NCBI GenBank assembly: GCA_020847735.1
Contig: JADLBL010000006.1
Coordinates: forward strand, 62,001 to 126,000
Length of the DNA stretch: 64,000 bases
From: Candidatus Eisenbacteria bacterium
Lineage (GTDB): Bacteria; Eisenbacteria; RBG-16-71-46
Direction of reading: 5' to 3'
Part shown: one piece after another, positions 24,655-32,453 of the stretch
Layout of the letters: every line of letters begins with the position of its first letter
Position numbering within the stretch: the first letter of the stretch is position 1
Notes under the pieces: generated by a model
Told to the model about the DNA's origin: nothing
Seen by the model: only the letters and a program-made list of their open reading frames with translations
Database searches by the model: none
Made by a program: the position numbers and the translations under genes

Positions 24655-27600
24655 TCAATCCGTGTGCACGAGGCGCGCCGCTCCGCTGCGTCCGTCGGCC
24701 TGCCAGCGCAACAGGTAGAGCCCCGGCTCGACGCGGCGCCCGGCGTCGTCGCGGCCGTCCCACGTCACCGTGTGCTCGCCCGCGTCCAGCGCGCGGGCTC
24801 CCGAGACCACGCGGCGTCCGGCGAGGTCGAACACGTCCCAGCGAAGCGGGCCGCCGCGCGCGAGCGTGAACGACAGCGTCGCGGAGTCGCGGAACGGGTT
24901 GGGGCCCGCCGCGCGCAGCGCCGTGACGAGGGGAACGTCGGGCGTCACCGGCCCGTTCGCGAGCACCTCGAGCCGAAGTCTGCGGGGAGTCGCGGAGAGG
25001 ACGAGCGGCACCGACACGCCCGAAGCGACCTCGCGCGACCAGCCGCTCGCGGGCTCGGACAGCACCACGCGCCGTCCGTCGGGCAGGTTCGTGAACGCGA
25101 AGGTCAGCGCCGACTCGGTCAGGCCCGAAGCGGCGCTCGCGTCGAAGTCCCACGCGAGCGTCGCCGCGTCGGGACGGAAGACGGACGCGTAGCCGCCGTC
25201 GTCCGCGCCCCAGTCGGAGACACGCGCGACGAGCCCGAGGGCGTCACCGGGCCCCTCGGGCGGCGCGTGCGCCGAGAGCCGGTTCCAGCGACCCGGTTCG
25301 ACGGGCGCGGCGCCGAGCACGAGACTCGCCTCGCGCGCGCCGGCGCGCGCGCTGACCGCCACCGACCAATCGCCGAGCGTCGCGAGCGAGGGCTCGAGCC
25401 CCCCGGTCGCGACCGGGTTCCACAGACACGGGAACTGCAGCGTGATGCCCGTGGCGCTCTGCCGCCACAACCAGTACGCGCGGCCCGGCTGCAGCACGCT
25501 CACCGCGCCGTAGGAACTCGAGCCGGGATTCCACTCGAGCACCTGCGGATCGGTCGCGGTGTTGCCGGCGTCGGAGATCGGCACGTCGGGCCCCGGCGAG
25601 ACGCGCAGCTGCGAAACCGCGAGCGGGAAGCGGAACGGCGAGCCGAACTGCGTCCAGCCGCGGCCGTTCTTCGTGCTGCCCAGCATCGTCAGGTTGAACT
25701 GCGATTCGGCGACCGCGGTGCCGCTGAACGTGAGCGTCGTGTCCTTGAGCCCGATGAACCAGTAACCCGCTCCCGGCACGATCGTGGTGAGCGCGGGCGT
25801 GGTGGACGGATCGAGGTACATGCTGTCGTCGGCTTCGTAGTGGCCGAGCCGCCAGCGCACGGGGTCGTAGGGCATCCACGACGCGAACAGGCTCGAGATC
25901 GTCGCCGGCGAAAGCGTCGCGGGCACCGAGAACGCCCGGTAGGAGCCCGCCGGAACCGCCAGCTGCGTGCCCACCGGAGCGTTCGAGAAATGCGCCTGCA
26001 GCGTGCTGTCGGCGGTGACGGCGTGGAACGTGTAGTTGGGCACGGCCGCGAAGTTCGTCGCGCCGACGATGACGTGGTCCACGTGGTGGCCGGACGTGCC
26101 GGCGAACTGCACGCGCAACGAGTCGCCCTGAGCGACCCAGCTGCGGCCGCCGCCCGCGGAGAACGCACCGTTGCCCGCGGCGATGGTGGCGTAGATGCGG
26201 AAGTAAATTCCCCTCGTGCCGCTCGGCGAGACGCGTTGTGCGTAAAGGTCGGGCCCTGTCGTGCCCGCGTCGCGGTCGTCCACCCACGCCGCGAGCAGAT
26301 CGGTCCCGCCCACGGCGACCGGATAGGTCTGCGACGGCGTCACCCCGGTCGTGAGCGCGACCGGGCCCGCCCAGTCGGCGGCGCCCGAGCCCGTGACGTG
26401 TCGCGCGAACGCGGCGCCGCCCGAGGCCCAGACGGCGTAGTAGCCGTTGCCGCCATCGCCCGCGGCGGACAGGTTCGAGGTGGCATCGAGCGTCTGCCCG
26501 GTCGCGAGATTGACCGGCGTGCCGGGGGTTCCGGCGGACGTGACGGCGACCGACTGCACCGTGCTCGTGACCGGGGCCAGGAGCTTCGCAGCGCCGCCCG
26601 TAAACGCCAGCAGCCCCGCCGGCGCCGAGGCGGTGTTCAGCCACAGCACGCCGCTCGCGCTCACGAACGTTCCCGCGGGCGTGAGCTTCGTGCCTTCGAT
26701 TCGCGTGCTGTTCGCGTCGGACCACGCCACGACGAGCGAGTCGGTCGCGGGGATCCGTGCCATGAGCGCCTCGACCGACGAGCTGGACGTCGAGGTCACA
26801 CCGCCCTCGGTCCAGGCCCGAGTGCCCGAGGCGTCGAACTTCTGGAAGAACGTCTGCGTGTCGGCGCCCTGGTCGTCCTCCCACGAAACCCACGCGCCGC
26901 CCGCGCCGTCGGCGAGCAGCCTCGGGTTGAGCTGAGGATCGGTGTCGGCGCTGTCCGCGCCGACGCCCCCCGCGAGCCATGCCCGCGAGCTGTCGGCCAG
27001 AATGCGCTGGATGTAGACGTCGTCGTCGGTGGCGCCGCGGTTCTCGACCCACGCGACGATCGCCCCGCCCGCGCCGTCGGAGGCGATTGCGGGCGAGCCC
27101 TGCACCGTGTCGGGCGAGGTCGGATCCACGATCAGGCCGTTGGCCGGCCACACCGCCGAGCCGCTCGCGTTCAGGCGCTGGACGTAGATGTTCTTGCGCG
27201 TGACCGCGCGGTCGGCGGTCCAGGCGAGCAGGACGCCGTTCGCGCCGTCGGGGGCGGCCGTCAGACCCGAGAGCCCGGAGAAGCTGCTGTTGACGAGCAC
27301 GCCGCTGCTTCCCCACTGCGTCGCGCCGGTCGAATCCACGCGCTGGCTGAAGATGCGCGGGCTGCCACCGTTCGTGTCCACCCACGCGGCGATGAATCCG
27401 CCGCGGCCGTCGGTCACGGCGCGCAGGCTCGACTGCGCCCCGTTGGCGGCGCTGAAGGCGAATCCGGAGGGCGACCAGGCGGCGAACGCCGACGCCGCGG
27501 CGCACAGCGAAAGGGTGGTCACCAGGGTCGCCGTCGCAACCACGCGCACGGTGAAGTGGCCCGGGTTGCCCGGGACGCGAACACGCGAATCCTTCGACAT
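24655..27600 (-). CDS. Large exported protein with C-terminal FlgD-Ig sorting-like domain
   Basis: The product is 981 aa, starting with a signal peptide (TLVTTLSLCAAASAFAA). The first ~450 residues are tandem beta-rich repeats of about 50 residues, each with a pattern like DGAGGAIVAWVENR ... IYVQRL, resembling a beta-propeller. A middle part (residues ~520-620) contains a short 'HVDHVIVGATNFAAVPNYTF'-type Ig segment. The C-terminal ~90 residues, from AAGPNPFRDSATLSFTL to GLYLLRWQADG, form a FlgD-Ig domain like those in type-IX-type sorting signals. It is predicted to be a surface or secreted protein. Ligand unknown; not clearly linked to the T6SS that starts 250 bp away. Confidence 0.8.
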   Translation of the reverse strand: MSKDSRVRVPGNPGHFTVRVVATATLVTTLSLCAAASAFAAWSPSGFAFSAANGAQSSLRAVTDGRGGFIAAWVDTNGGSPRIFSQRVDSTGATQWGSSGVLVNSSFSGLSGLTAAPDGANGVLLAWTADRAVTRKNIYVQRLNASGSAVWPANGLIVDPTSPDTVQGSPAIASDGAGGAIVAWVENRGATDDDVYIQRILADSSRAWLAGGVGADSADTDPQLNPRLLADGAGGAWVSWEDDQGADTQTFFQKFDASGTRAWTEGGVTSTSSSSVEALMARIPATDSLVVAWSDANSTRIEGTKLTPAGTFVSASGVLWLNTASAPAGLLAFTGGAAKLLAPVTSTVQSVAVTSAGTPGTPVNLATGQTLDATSNLSAAGDGGNGYYAVWASGGAAFARHVTGSGAADWAGPVALTTGVTPSQTYPVAVGGTDLLAAWVDDRDAGTTGPDLYAQRVSPSGTRGIYFRIYATIAAGNGAFSAGGGRSWVAQGDSLRVQFAGTSGHHVDHVIVGATNFAAVPNYTFHAVTADSTLQAHFSNAPVGTQLAVPAGSYRAFSVPATLSPATISSLFASWMPYDPVRWRLGHYEADDSMYLDPSTTPALTTIVPGAGYWFIGLKDTTLTFSGTAVAESQFNLTMLGSTKNGRGWTQFGSPFRFPLAVSQLRVSPGPDVPISDAGNTATDPQVLEWNPGSSSYGAVSVLQPGRAYWLWRQSATGITLQFPCLWNPVATGGLEPSLATLGDWSVAVSARAGAREASLVLGAAPVEPGRWNRLSAHAPPEGPGDALGLVARVSDWGADDGGYASVFRPDAATLAWDFDASAASGLTESALTFAFTNLPDGRRVVLSEPASGWSREVASGVSVPLVLSATPRRLRLEVLANGPVTPDVPLVTALRAAGPNPFRDSATLSFTLARGGPLRWDVFDLAGRRVVSGARALDAGEHTVTWDGRDDAGRRVEPGLYLLRWQADGRSGAARLVHTD

Positions 27601-27849
27601 GCGTTCCCTCGCCTCGATGGATGGGGATGGACGCGGTCTGCTACCGTGCGCCCGTCGCGCCGCTCCCCGGTTCGGGGCATCGCGCGAAAACGAAACCCGG
27701 CAGGCACATCAACCGCCCGCGCTACCCCGAGAAGGTGCCCGCCGGAGCCCCGAGGCGCAAGCGGTAACTCACGCGAACCGATGGGCGCCCGCCGCGCGGG
27801 CCTTCGCAGCCCGGGCGGCCGGGCGGCGCTGACCGAAAGGAAGAGAGCG

Positions 27850-29163
27850 ATGAGCACGCTGCCGTGGCGGATCCTGGTCGTCACCGATCTCGGAACGGAC
27901 AGCCGGACGCCGGCGCGCGTCACCGCCGACACGCTGGCCGGGTGGTTCGCGGGTCTGAACGCTTCGATCCCGCTGCCGGGTGGCGCCGCGCACGCGGCGG
28001 GTTCGCTCGACGCCCTCGCACCGGCGGCGCTGAAGGCGGCCGGCGTCGCGGAAGGCTCGCTCGACGCGGCGCTGCACGAACCGCGCACGCAGCGGCTCGA
28101 GGCGGCCTGGCGGGGACTCTCGCTTCTCCTGTCCCACGCGTCCGGGCCGGTCGTGATCGAGGCCCTCTCGCTGCCGCGCGGTTCGCTGGTGCCTCGCTTC
28201 CGCGAAGCGGTTCACGGACCCGAACTGGTCGCGGCGGAACCCGTGTCGCTGGTCGTCCTCGACTACGATTTCACGAACAAGGCCGCCGACCTCGCGGCGC
28301 TCGGCGAGCTCGCGGCGATGGCCGCCGAGCTGCAGGCGCCGATCGTGGCCAACGCCGGCGCCGGGTTCTTCGACCTGCGCTTCCTCGTCCAGGCCGGCGC
28401 CGTCAAGGATCTCGCCGGCCGGCTGGCGGATTCGGCGCACTCCGGCTGGCAGGCGTTCCAGAAGTCCGACGAGGCCCGCTGGCTGTGCCTGACGCTCAAT
28501 CGGTTCCTGCTGCGCGAGCCGTGGAAGCTCGGCGGGTGGAGCGAGGCCTGCACCGACTCGAACCCCGACAGCTACCTGTGGGGGCGCGGCGGGTGGCTCG
28601 TGGCGGCGGCCGTCGCGCGCAGCGTGGCGGCGCACGGGCACGCGCTCGATCTGTCCGGCACGGGCGGGCGGTTCGACGGGCTCGCGACCCGCGACTTTCC
28701 GGTCAACGCCAACGAGTCGAAGGCGCTCGCGAGCGAGGTGCCGTTCGCCGAGACGCAGGCGCTCGAGCTGACGCACGCGGCGTTCACCACGCTCACGGGC
28801 GGCCTGGACCTGCCGAGCGTGATGATGTCGCTGGTCGTGACCGCGCACCGCTTCGCCCCCGGCCGGCTGACGGTCGAGGGCACCCTCGCCTACCAGCTCA
28901 CGGCGGCGCGCGTGGCGCTGGCGTGCGGCGTCGCGGCGGGCGCCGTGGACGGTGCGGCCGGTGCGGACGCGATCGTCGCGGGCGCGAGCGCGGCGCTGCG
29001 CGGGCAGCTCGGCGGCCTGCTCGGCGACTCGGCCGAGGCGCTGACCGTACGCGTACTCGAGGCCGAGGGCGGGGCGCCGCGGCGCGCCCAGGTCGTCGTC
29101 GCGCCGATGCTCAAGCTCGAGGGCAAGTCGCCGAAGTTCGAGGTCGAGATCGCGCTGGACTGA
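27850..29163 (+). CDS. Divergent compact T6SS sheath paralogue (TssC-like)
   Basis: The product is 437 aa. The N-terminus WRILVVTDLG resembles the first strand of TssB. After ~60 residues the TssC core begins: RTQRLEAAWRGLSLLL, then VSLVVLDYDFTN, the wedge AELQAPIVANAGAGFF, SYLWGRGGWLVAAAVA, and a C-terminal strand ending APMLKLEGKSPKFEVEIALD. Each block has a counterpart in the canonical TssC encoded at 45151-46641. It therefore looks like a shortened sheath protein with both TssB-like and TssC-like elements. It stands alone on the plus strand, converging with the T6SS operon. Role (alternative sheath, cap or regulator) is unknown. Confidence 0.8.
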   Translation: MSTLPWRILVVTDLGTDSRTPARVTADTLAGWFAGLNASIPLPGGAAHAAGSLDALAPAALKAAGVAEGSLDAALHEPRTQRLEAAWRGLSLLLSHASGPVVIEALSLPRGSLVPRFREAVHGPELVAAEPVSLVVLDYDFTNKAADLAALGELAAMAAELQAPIVANAGAGFFDLRFLVQAGAVKDLAGRLADSAHSGWQAFQKSDEARWLCLTLNRFLLREPWKLGGWSEACTDSNPDSYLWGRGGWLVAAAVARSVAAHGHALDLSGTGGRFDGLATRDFPVNANESKALASEVPFAETQALELTHAAFTTLTGGLDLPSVMMSLVVTAHRFAPGRLTVEGTLAYQLTAARVALACGVAAGAVDGAAGADAIVAGASAALRGQLGGLLGDSAEALTVRVLEAEGGAPRRAQVVVAPMLKLEGKSPKFEVEIALD

Positions 29164-29164
29164 A

Positions 29165-29186
29165 CCGCGCGCGTCGGCACGCGCGG
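29165..29186. terminator. Hairpin between convergent genes
   Basis: CCGCGCG and CGCGCGG form a 7-bp stem in the 36-bp gap between the TssC-like gene and the NlpC-like gene. The position supports bidirectional termination; no U-tract. Confidence 0.35.
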
Positions 29187-29199
29187 CCCGGCGAGCGCC

Positions 29200-29625
29200 T
29201 CAGCTGCGCCCGTGCCACGGGTACGGAACCACGTCGAAGTGCGTGTGTGGATTCCGGTCGCGCAGCTCGGCGAGCAGGCCGTACGGCGTCATGATCGGCG
29301 GCGGCGGAACTTCGAGCCCGCAGGCGCGCGCGACGTCGGCGCTGAAACTCACGCAATCCTGCACGCCGATCGCGTAGAAGGATTGGCGCCACGTGCCGTC
29401 GGCCTGGGTCAGCGCGCGGCTCAGCCGCTCATCGGGCACTTCGAAACGGACGTAGTGGTTGATGAACGCCTCGCGGTTCGTGGTGTCCACCTCGCCGCGG
29501 CCCGCGGGCGAGCGATGGCGGCGCGGGTGGAAGCCGCGCCAGACCTGCCGGCCCCACGCCCCGATCTCGAACAGGCACGCCGAATGGAACATGCCCGTCT
29601 CGGTGATGACCGTCAGGTAACCCAT
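29200..29625 (-). CDS. Small permuted NlpC/P60-like protein, candidate T6SS effector
   Basis: The product is 141 aa, last gene of the T6SS block. GGGAGAG precedes the ATG at 29625. No signal peptide. An N-terminal GMFHSACLFEIG with His14 is followed by QDCVSFSADVARACGL with Cys91. The order His then Cys, with the Cys at the start of a helix, matches circularly permuted NlpC/P60 (papain-like) hydrolases. Those include peptidoglycan amidases and lipid hydrolases, some of which are T6SS effectors. I do not recognise a named family, so function is inferred from motif order and location. An immunity partner is not obvious. Confidence 0.5.
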   Translation of the reverse strand: MGYLTVITETGMFHSACLFEIGAWGRQVWRGFHPRRHRSPAGRGEVDTTNREAFINHYVRFEVPDERLSRALTQADGTWRQSFYAIGVQDCVSFSADVARACGLEVPPPPIMTPYGLLAELRDRNPHTHFDVVPYPWHGRS

Positions 29626-29646
29626 CGCGCTCTCCCGCCTTCGGCT

Positions 29647-29667
29647 CCCGCGCGCGAACGGCGCGGG
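29647..29667 (-). terminator. Intercistronic hairpin
   Basis: CCCGCGC and GCGCGGG form a perfect 7-bp stem with a 7-nt loop, 11 nt after the TIGR02270 stop and ahead of the NlpC-like gene. It may reduce readthrough into the last gene. Confidence 0.35.
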
Positions 29668-29677
29668 CCACGCCCGA

Positions 29678-30901
29678 TCACACCTGCAGCAACTCGCGAC
29701 GTCCGCCGCTCCCGCCGCCCTTGAAGCGCGCACGCATCATTGTCTCGAAACGCGACCCCAGGTCCAGTTCCGCCGCCACGCCCGCGCCGTCGGCGTCGAG
29801 TCCGCGCGCCCAGCGCCCGCCCTTCGCGAACTCCTCCTTGCGCTCCTCCCACTGGCGCTGCGCGTGCGCCGGGTCGGGCACGAACGCCTCGTCGGCGAAC
29901 TCGGCCGCGTCGGGGCCGGCGTCGGCGGGCGGAGGCAGCGCGACGCGCTTCGCCGGGCCCGCGCCGAATCCCGTCAGGCGCAGGAACGCCGCGCCGGCGG
30001 CCTCGGCGTCCTTCGCGTCCTTCGCGGCCATGCCGGCGAGGCAGGCCTCCATGCTCGCGAAGTTGCCGCAGGCGGCGAGCATTGCGAAGCGGACGGGACC
30101 GAGCGGCGCATGCGCCCCGAGCGCCGCGACGAGAGGCGCGTCGGCCTTCCCGGCGAGCGCGCAGAAGAGCGCGAGCTGGCGGGTGTTCGACTCGTCCTTC
30201 GCCTTCGCGCGTTCGCGCCCGAGCGCGAGCGCCCACGGCGCCCGCATCCACACCCCCGCTTCGTAGGCCGCGAACCGCACGGCTTCCTCGGCGTCGCCGC
30301 GCGCGAGCGGCTCGAGCTTGTCCGCCGCCACCTCGGCCCACGCGGCGACGCGGCACGCGGCCAGGCGCACGTCCGCGTCGGCGCTCGAGAGCCAGCCGGC
30401 AAGCGCCAGCGGCGCGGGCGCGGTGCCGTGGGCGGCGAGCGCCTCGGCCGCCGCGACCGCGATCGCGGCGTCGGGATGGGCGGCCAGCGCCTTCAGCCCG
30501 GGAAGGGCCGCGCCGAGCGGCCCGCGGACCAGCGCCTGCCGCGCACCCTCGCGCGCCGGCGGCGGGCCGGATTCGAGCGGGCCCGGCACGGCCATCGCTT
30601 CCGCTTCGCCGCCCATGCGAAGCAGCGTCCAGGCGGCGGCCGCGACGCGCGAAGACTCCTTCGCGCCGAGCGCTTCCTCGAGCAGCGGCCAGGCGAGGCT
30701 CGGCACCGCCTCGAGCCCCGCGGCGTTCGCGGCCATGCGCCCGTCGAGGTCCGCCAGGTTCTGGGCGAAATGCTCGAAGGAGCGCACGGTCGCTTGGCGC
30801 CGCGACCACAGCCACTCGAGCTCGTCGAGATGCTCGGCGGGCAGGTCGTCCACGAGCACGCGCGGCTCGCGGCCGGTCGCGGTGGCGGGCACGGGGCTCA
30901 C
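29678..30901 (-). CDS. TIGR02270-family HEAT-repeat protein of the T6SS cluster
   Basis: The product is 407 aa, starting at GTG (30901). The sequence is an array of HEAT-like helical repeats (LPGLKALAAHPDAAIAVAAAEALAAHG; SSADADVRLAACRVAAWAE), with an N-terminal HLDELEWLWSRRQATVRS segment and a C-terminal FVPDPAHAQRQWEERKEEFAKGGRWARG. This arrangement matches TIGR02270, a family that travels with T6SS loci containing DUF2169 and DUF4150 genes. Biochemical role unknown; a scaffold or adaptor for spike or effector loading is plausible. It follows the DUF6484 gene by 16 nt. Confidence 0.7.
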   Translation of the reverse strand: MSPVPATATGREPRVLVDDLPAEHLDELEWLWSRRQATVRSFEHFAQNLADLDGRMAANAAGLEAVPSLAWPLLEEALGAKESSRVAAAAWTLLRMGGEAEAMAVPGPLESGPPPAREGARQALVRGPLGAALPGLKALAAHPDAAIAVAAAEALAAHGTAPAPLALAGWLSSADADVRLAACRVAAWAEVAADKLEPLARGDAEEAVRFAAYEAGVWMRAPWALALGRERAKAKDESNTRQLALFCALAGKADAPLVAALGAHAPLGPVRFAMLAACGNFASMEACLAGMAAKDAKDAEAAGAAFLRLTGFGAGPAKRVALPPPADAGPDAAEFADEAFVPDPAHAQRQWEERKEEFAKGGRWARGLDADGAGVAAELDLGSRFETMMRARFKGGGSGGRRELLQV

Positions 30902-30917
30902 GAAGGTCGCGCCCCGC

Positions 30918-31355
30918 TCAATTGATGTGCACCGTGCCGCCGCGGATCTTCTGCGTCCGCTTCGCGCGGGTGACGATGTCCTTGCCCCTGACGAGCACGC
31001 GTCCCTCGGCGTCCATCGTCAGCGCGCTCTCGCCGCACTTGAGTTCGATCCGCCGGCTCGCCTCGAGCGTCAGCTCGGCCGGCGCCGACGTGTCCGGCCG
31101 CGGCGTCTCGTAGGGCGCGACCACGCCCAGCACGACCCCGCGCTCCTCGCCGGCGCCCGGCAGCAGGACCAGCACCTGAGCACCCAGCGACAGCGACAGC
31201 GTGGGACGGTCGGCGGTGCGCAGCACGTTGCAGCGCAGCCGCAAGGGCGGCGCGCCCGGCACGACCACGCCGACATCGCCGAGCTCGGTCAGCTCGATGA
31301 CGCTGGCGAGCGCGGCCCTGCCGGCGGCCGCGGCCGCGATCGGATCGGTGTTCAT
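30918..31355 (-). CDS. DUF6484-type T6SS spike-associated protein
   Basis: The product is 145 aa, with GGAGG before the ATG at 31355. After a short helical start comes a small beta-barrel-like stretch (LGAQVLVLLPGAGEERGVVLGVV) resembling the OB-like fold of phage spike proteins. It ends in regularly spaced beta-strands (RIELKCGESALTMDAEGRVLVRGKDIVTRAKRTQKI), similar in style to the VgrG needle. DUF6484 members occur in T6SS loci and probably cap or extend the spike. The C-terminal RGGTVHIN is typical of the group. Family assignment from memory of the motif, not from a search. Confidence 0.6.
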   Translation of the reverse strand: MNTDPIAAAAAGRAALASVIELTELGDVGVVVPGAPPLRLRCNVLRTADRPTLSLSLGAQVLVLLPGAGEERGVVLGVVAPYETPRPDTSAPAELTLEASRRIELKCGESALTMDAEGRVLVRGKDIVTRAKRTQKIRGGTVHIN

Positions 31356-31404
31356 GATGTTCCTCCCTCGATGGCGGCCGCCGTCGGCGCGGGGCCGCGG
31401 GTGT

Positions 31405-31833
31405 TCACGACCGGGCGACGACGCGCACCTCGACGACGCGCGAGCGCAGCGCGCCGAGGTACGCCGACACGAAGTAGCGGCCGGCACGCGGCACGAAGCC
31501 GCTCTGCCCGAAGACGTCCGCCTGGAACCAGCCGCGGCGCAGGTCCGGCGGCGCCGGCTGCGTCTGGGGGCCGATCGCCGAGCGCGCGGGCCGCAGCGCG
31601 ACGCTGCGGGCCGAACCGACCTCGACCAGCAGGAGCGTGAGCGCCGCGAACGGGTCCTCGCGCGGCAGCGCTCCGGCGTCCTTCGCCGCGATCTGGAACA
31701 CGCCCGAGACGGCGAGCGCGGCGGGCCGCTCGAGCGGGACCGCCGCCGGGGCCTGCAACTCGATGCCGGCCACACCCTCGGCGAGGGCCGGGGAGTCCGC
31801 GACGGGTTCGAACCAGGGCAGCGTCACGCTCAT
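31405..31833 (-). CDS. T6SS-cluster protein of unknown function
   Basis: The product is 142 aa and starts at ATG 31833, overlapping the stop of the upstream lipoprotein gene (ATGA). There is no signal peptide and no recognisable motif. The second half (PFAALTLLLVEVG ... GWFQADVFGQSGF ... GRYFVSAYLGALRSRVVEVRVV) is beta-strand rich and suggests one beta-sandwich domain. Tight coupling to the lipoprotein and position after a predicted metallopeptidase are compatible with an accessory or immunity role, but nothing in the sequence shows this directly. Confidence 0.6.
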   Translation of the reverse strand: MSVTLPWFEPVADSPALAEGVAGIELQAPAAVPLERPAALAVSGVFQIAAKDAGALPREDPFAALTLLLVEVGSARSVALRPARSAIGPQTQPAPPDLRRGWFQADVFGQSGFVPRAGRYFVSAYLGALRSRVVEVRVVARS

Positions 31834-32450
31834 TTCACGACCTCGAATTCCACCTCGTTCGATTGCACGTCATGCAGCACCAGGTGGACCCGCCACTTCC
31901 CGGGCCGCTCCGGGACCTTCCAGACGCGGGCGAGGTTGAAGTTGAAGTACCCGCGCGCCGTGATGTCCTCGTCGGAGATGAGTTCGTCGTCATGGGACGC
32001 GGGCGGGGGCGGCGCGTCGTCCGAGGTCGTCATGTCGGAGGCCCGCGCGGGGTCCTCGTGCATGCGGAAGTGCCCAGTCGCCGTCTCGTGCGTCTGCACG
32101 TTGCGCGCGAGGAACACGAGGCTGTCCTCCACGATCGGGAACTGGCCGAGCACTTTGTTGTTGAACGACCACACGCCGCACAGCGGGATCCGTTCGAGCG
32201 AGCCCGCGGGGAGCTTCGAGGGCATGGCGATGAGGATGCCCTCGAAATCGTCCCCGGCCTTCGGCGTGCCCGCCGATTCCTCGAACGTGTCCAGCTTCAC
32301 CTTGTCGAATGCCGCGTCGCTCATCGTCGCTCCCGCCTGCCCCGGCGCCTCGCCCGGGGCGTTCGAAGGGTCACCGTGGTCACCCGGCGCGCAGCCCGCT
32401 CCGGCCAGCAGCACCGCCGCGAGCAGGGCAGCGCACCGGTTCGACCGCAT
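31830..32450 (-). CDS. Lipoprotein downstream of predicted metallopeptidase effector
   Basis: The product is 206 aa. The N-terminus has a clear lipobox, LAGAGC with Cys20, after a basic start. A disordered Pro/Gly/Asp segment follows, then an alpha/beta-poor, beta-rich domain (FEGILIAMPSKLPAG, LCGVWSFNN, KWRVHLVLHDVQSNEVEFEVV). Its start is 3 nt after the metallopeptidase stop. A periplasm-facing lipoprotein directly behind a candidate effector is a frequent arrangement for immunity proteins, so this is an immunity candidate by inference. An alternative start at an internal ATG would give a cytoplasmic 164-aa protein. Confidence 0.6.
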   Translation of the reverse strand: MRSNRCAALLAAVLLAGAGCAPGDHGDPSNAPGEAPGQAGATMSDAAFDKVKLDTFEESAGTPKAGDDFEGILIAMPSKLPAGSLERIPLCGVWSFNNKVLGQFPIVEDSLVFLARNVQTHETATGHFRMHEDPARASDMTTSDDAPPPPASHDDELISDEDITARGYFNFNLARVWKVPERPGKWRVHLVLHDVQSNEVEFEVVK

Positions 32451-32453
32451 CGC

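Noticed and set aside
27601-27849. Sigma-54 promoter or enhancer sites for the T6SS
   Set aside because: No convincing TGGCAC-N5-TTGC element found here or in the other gaps.
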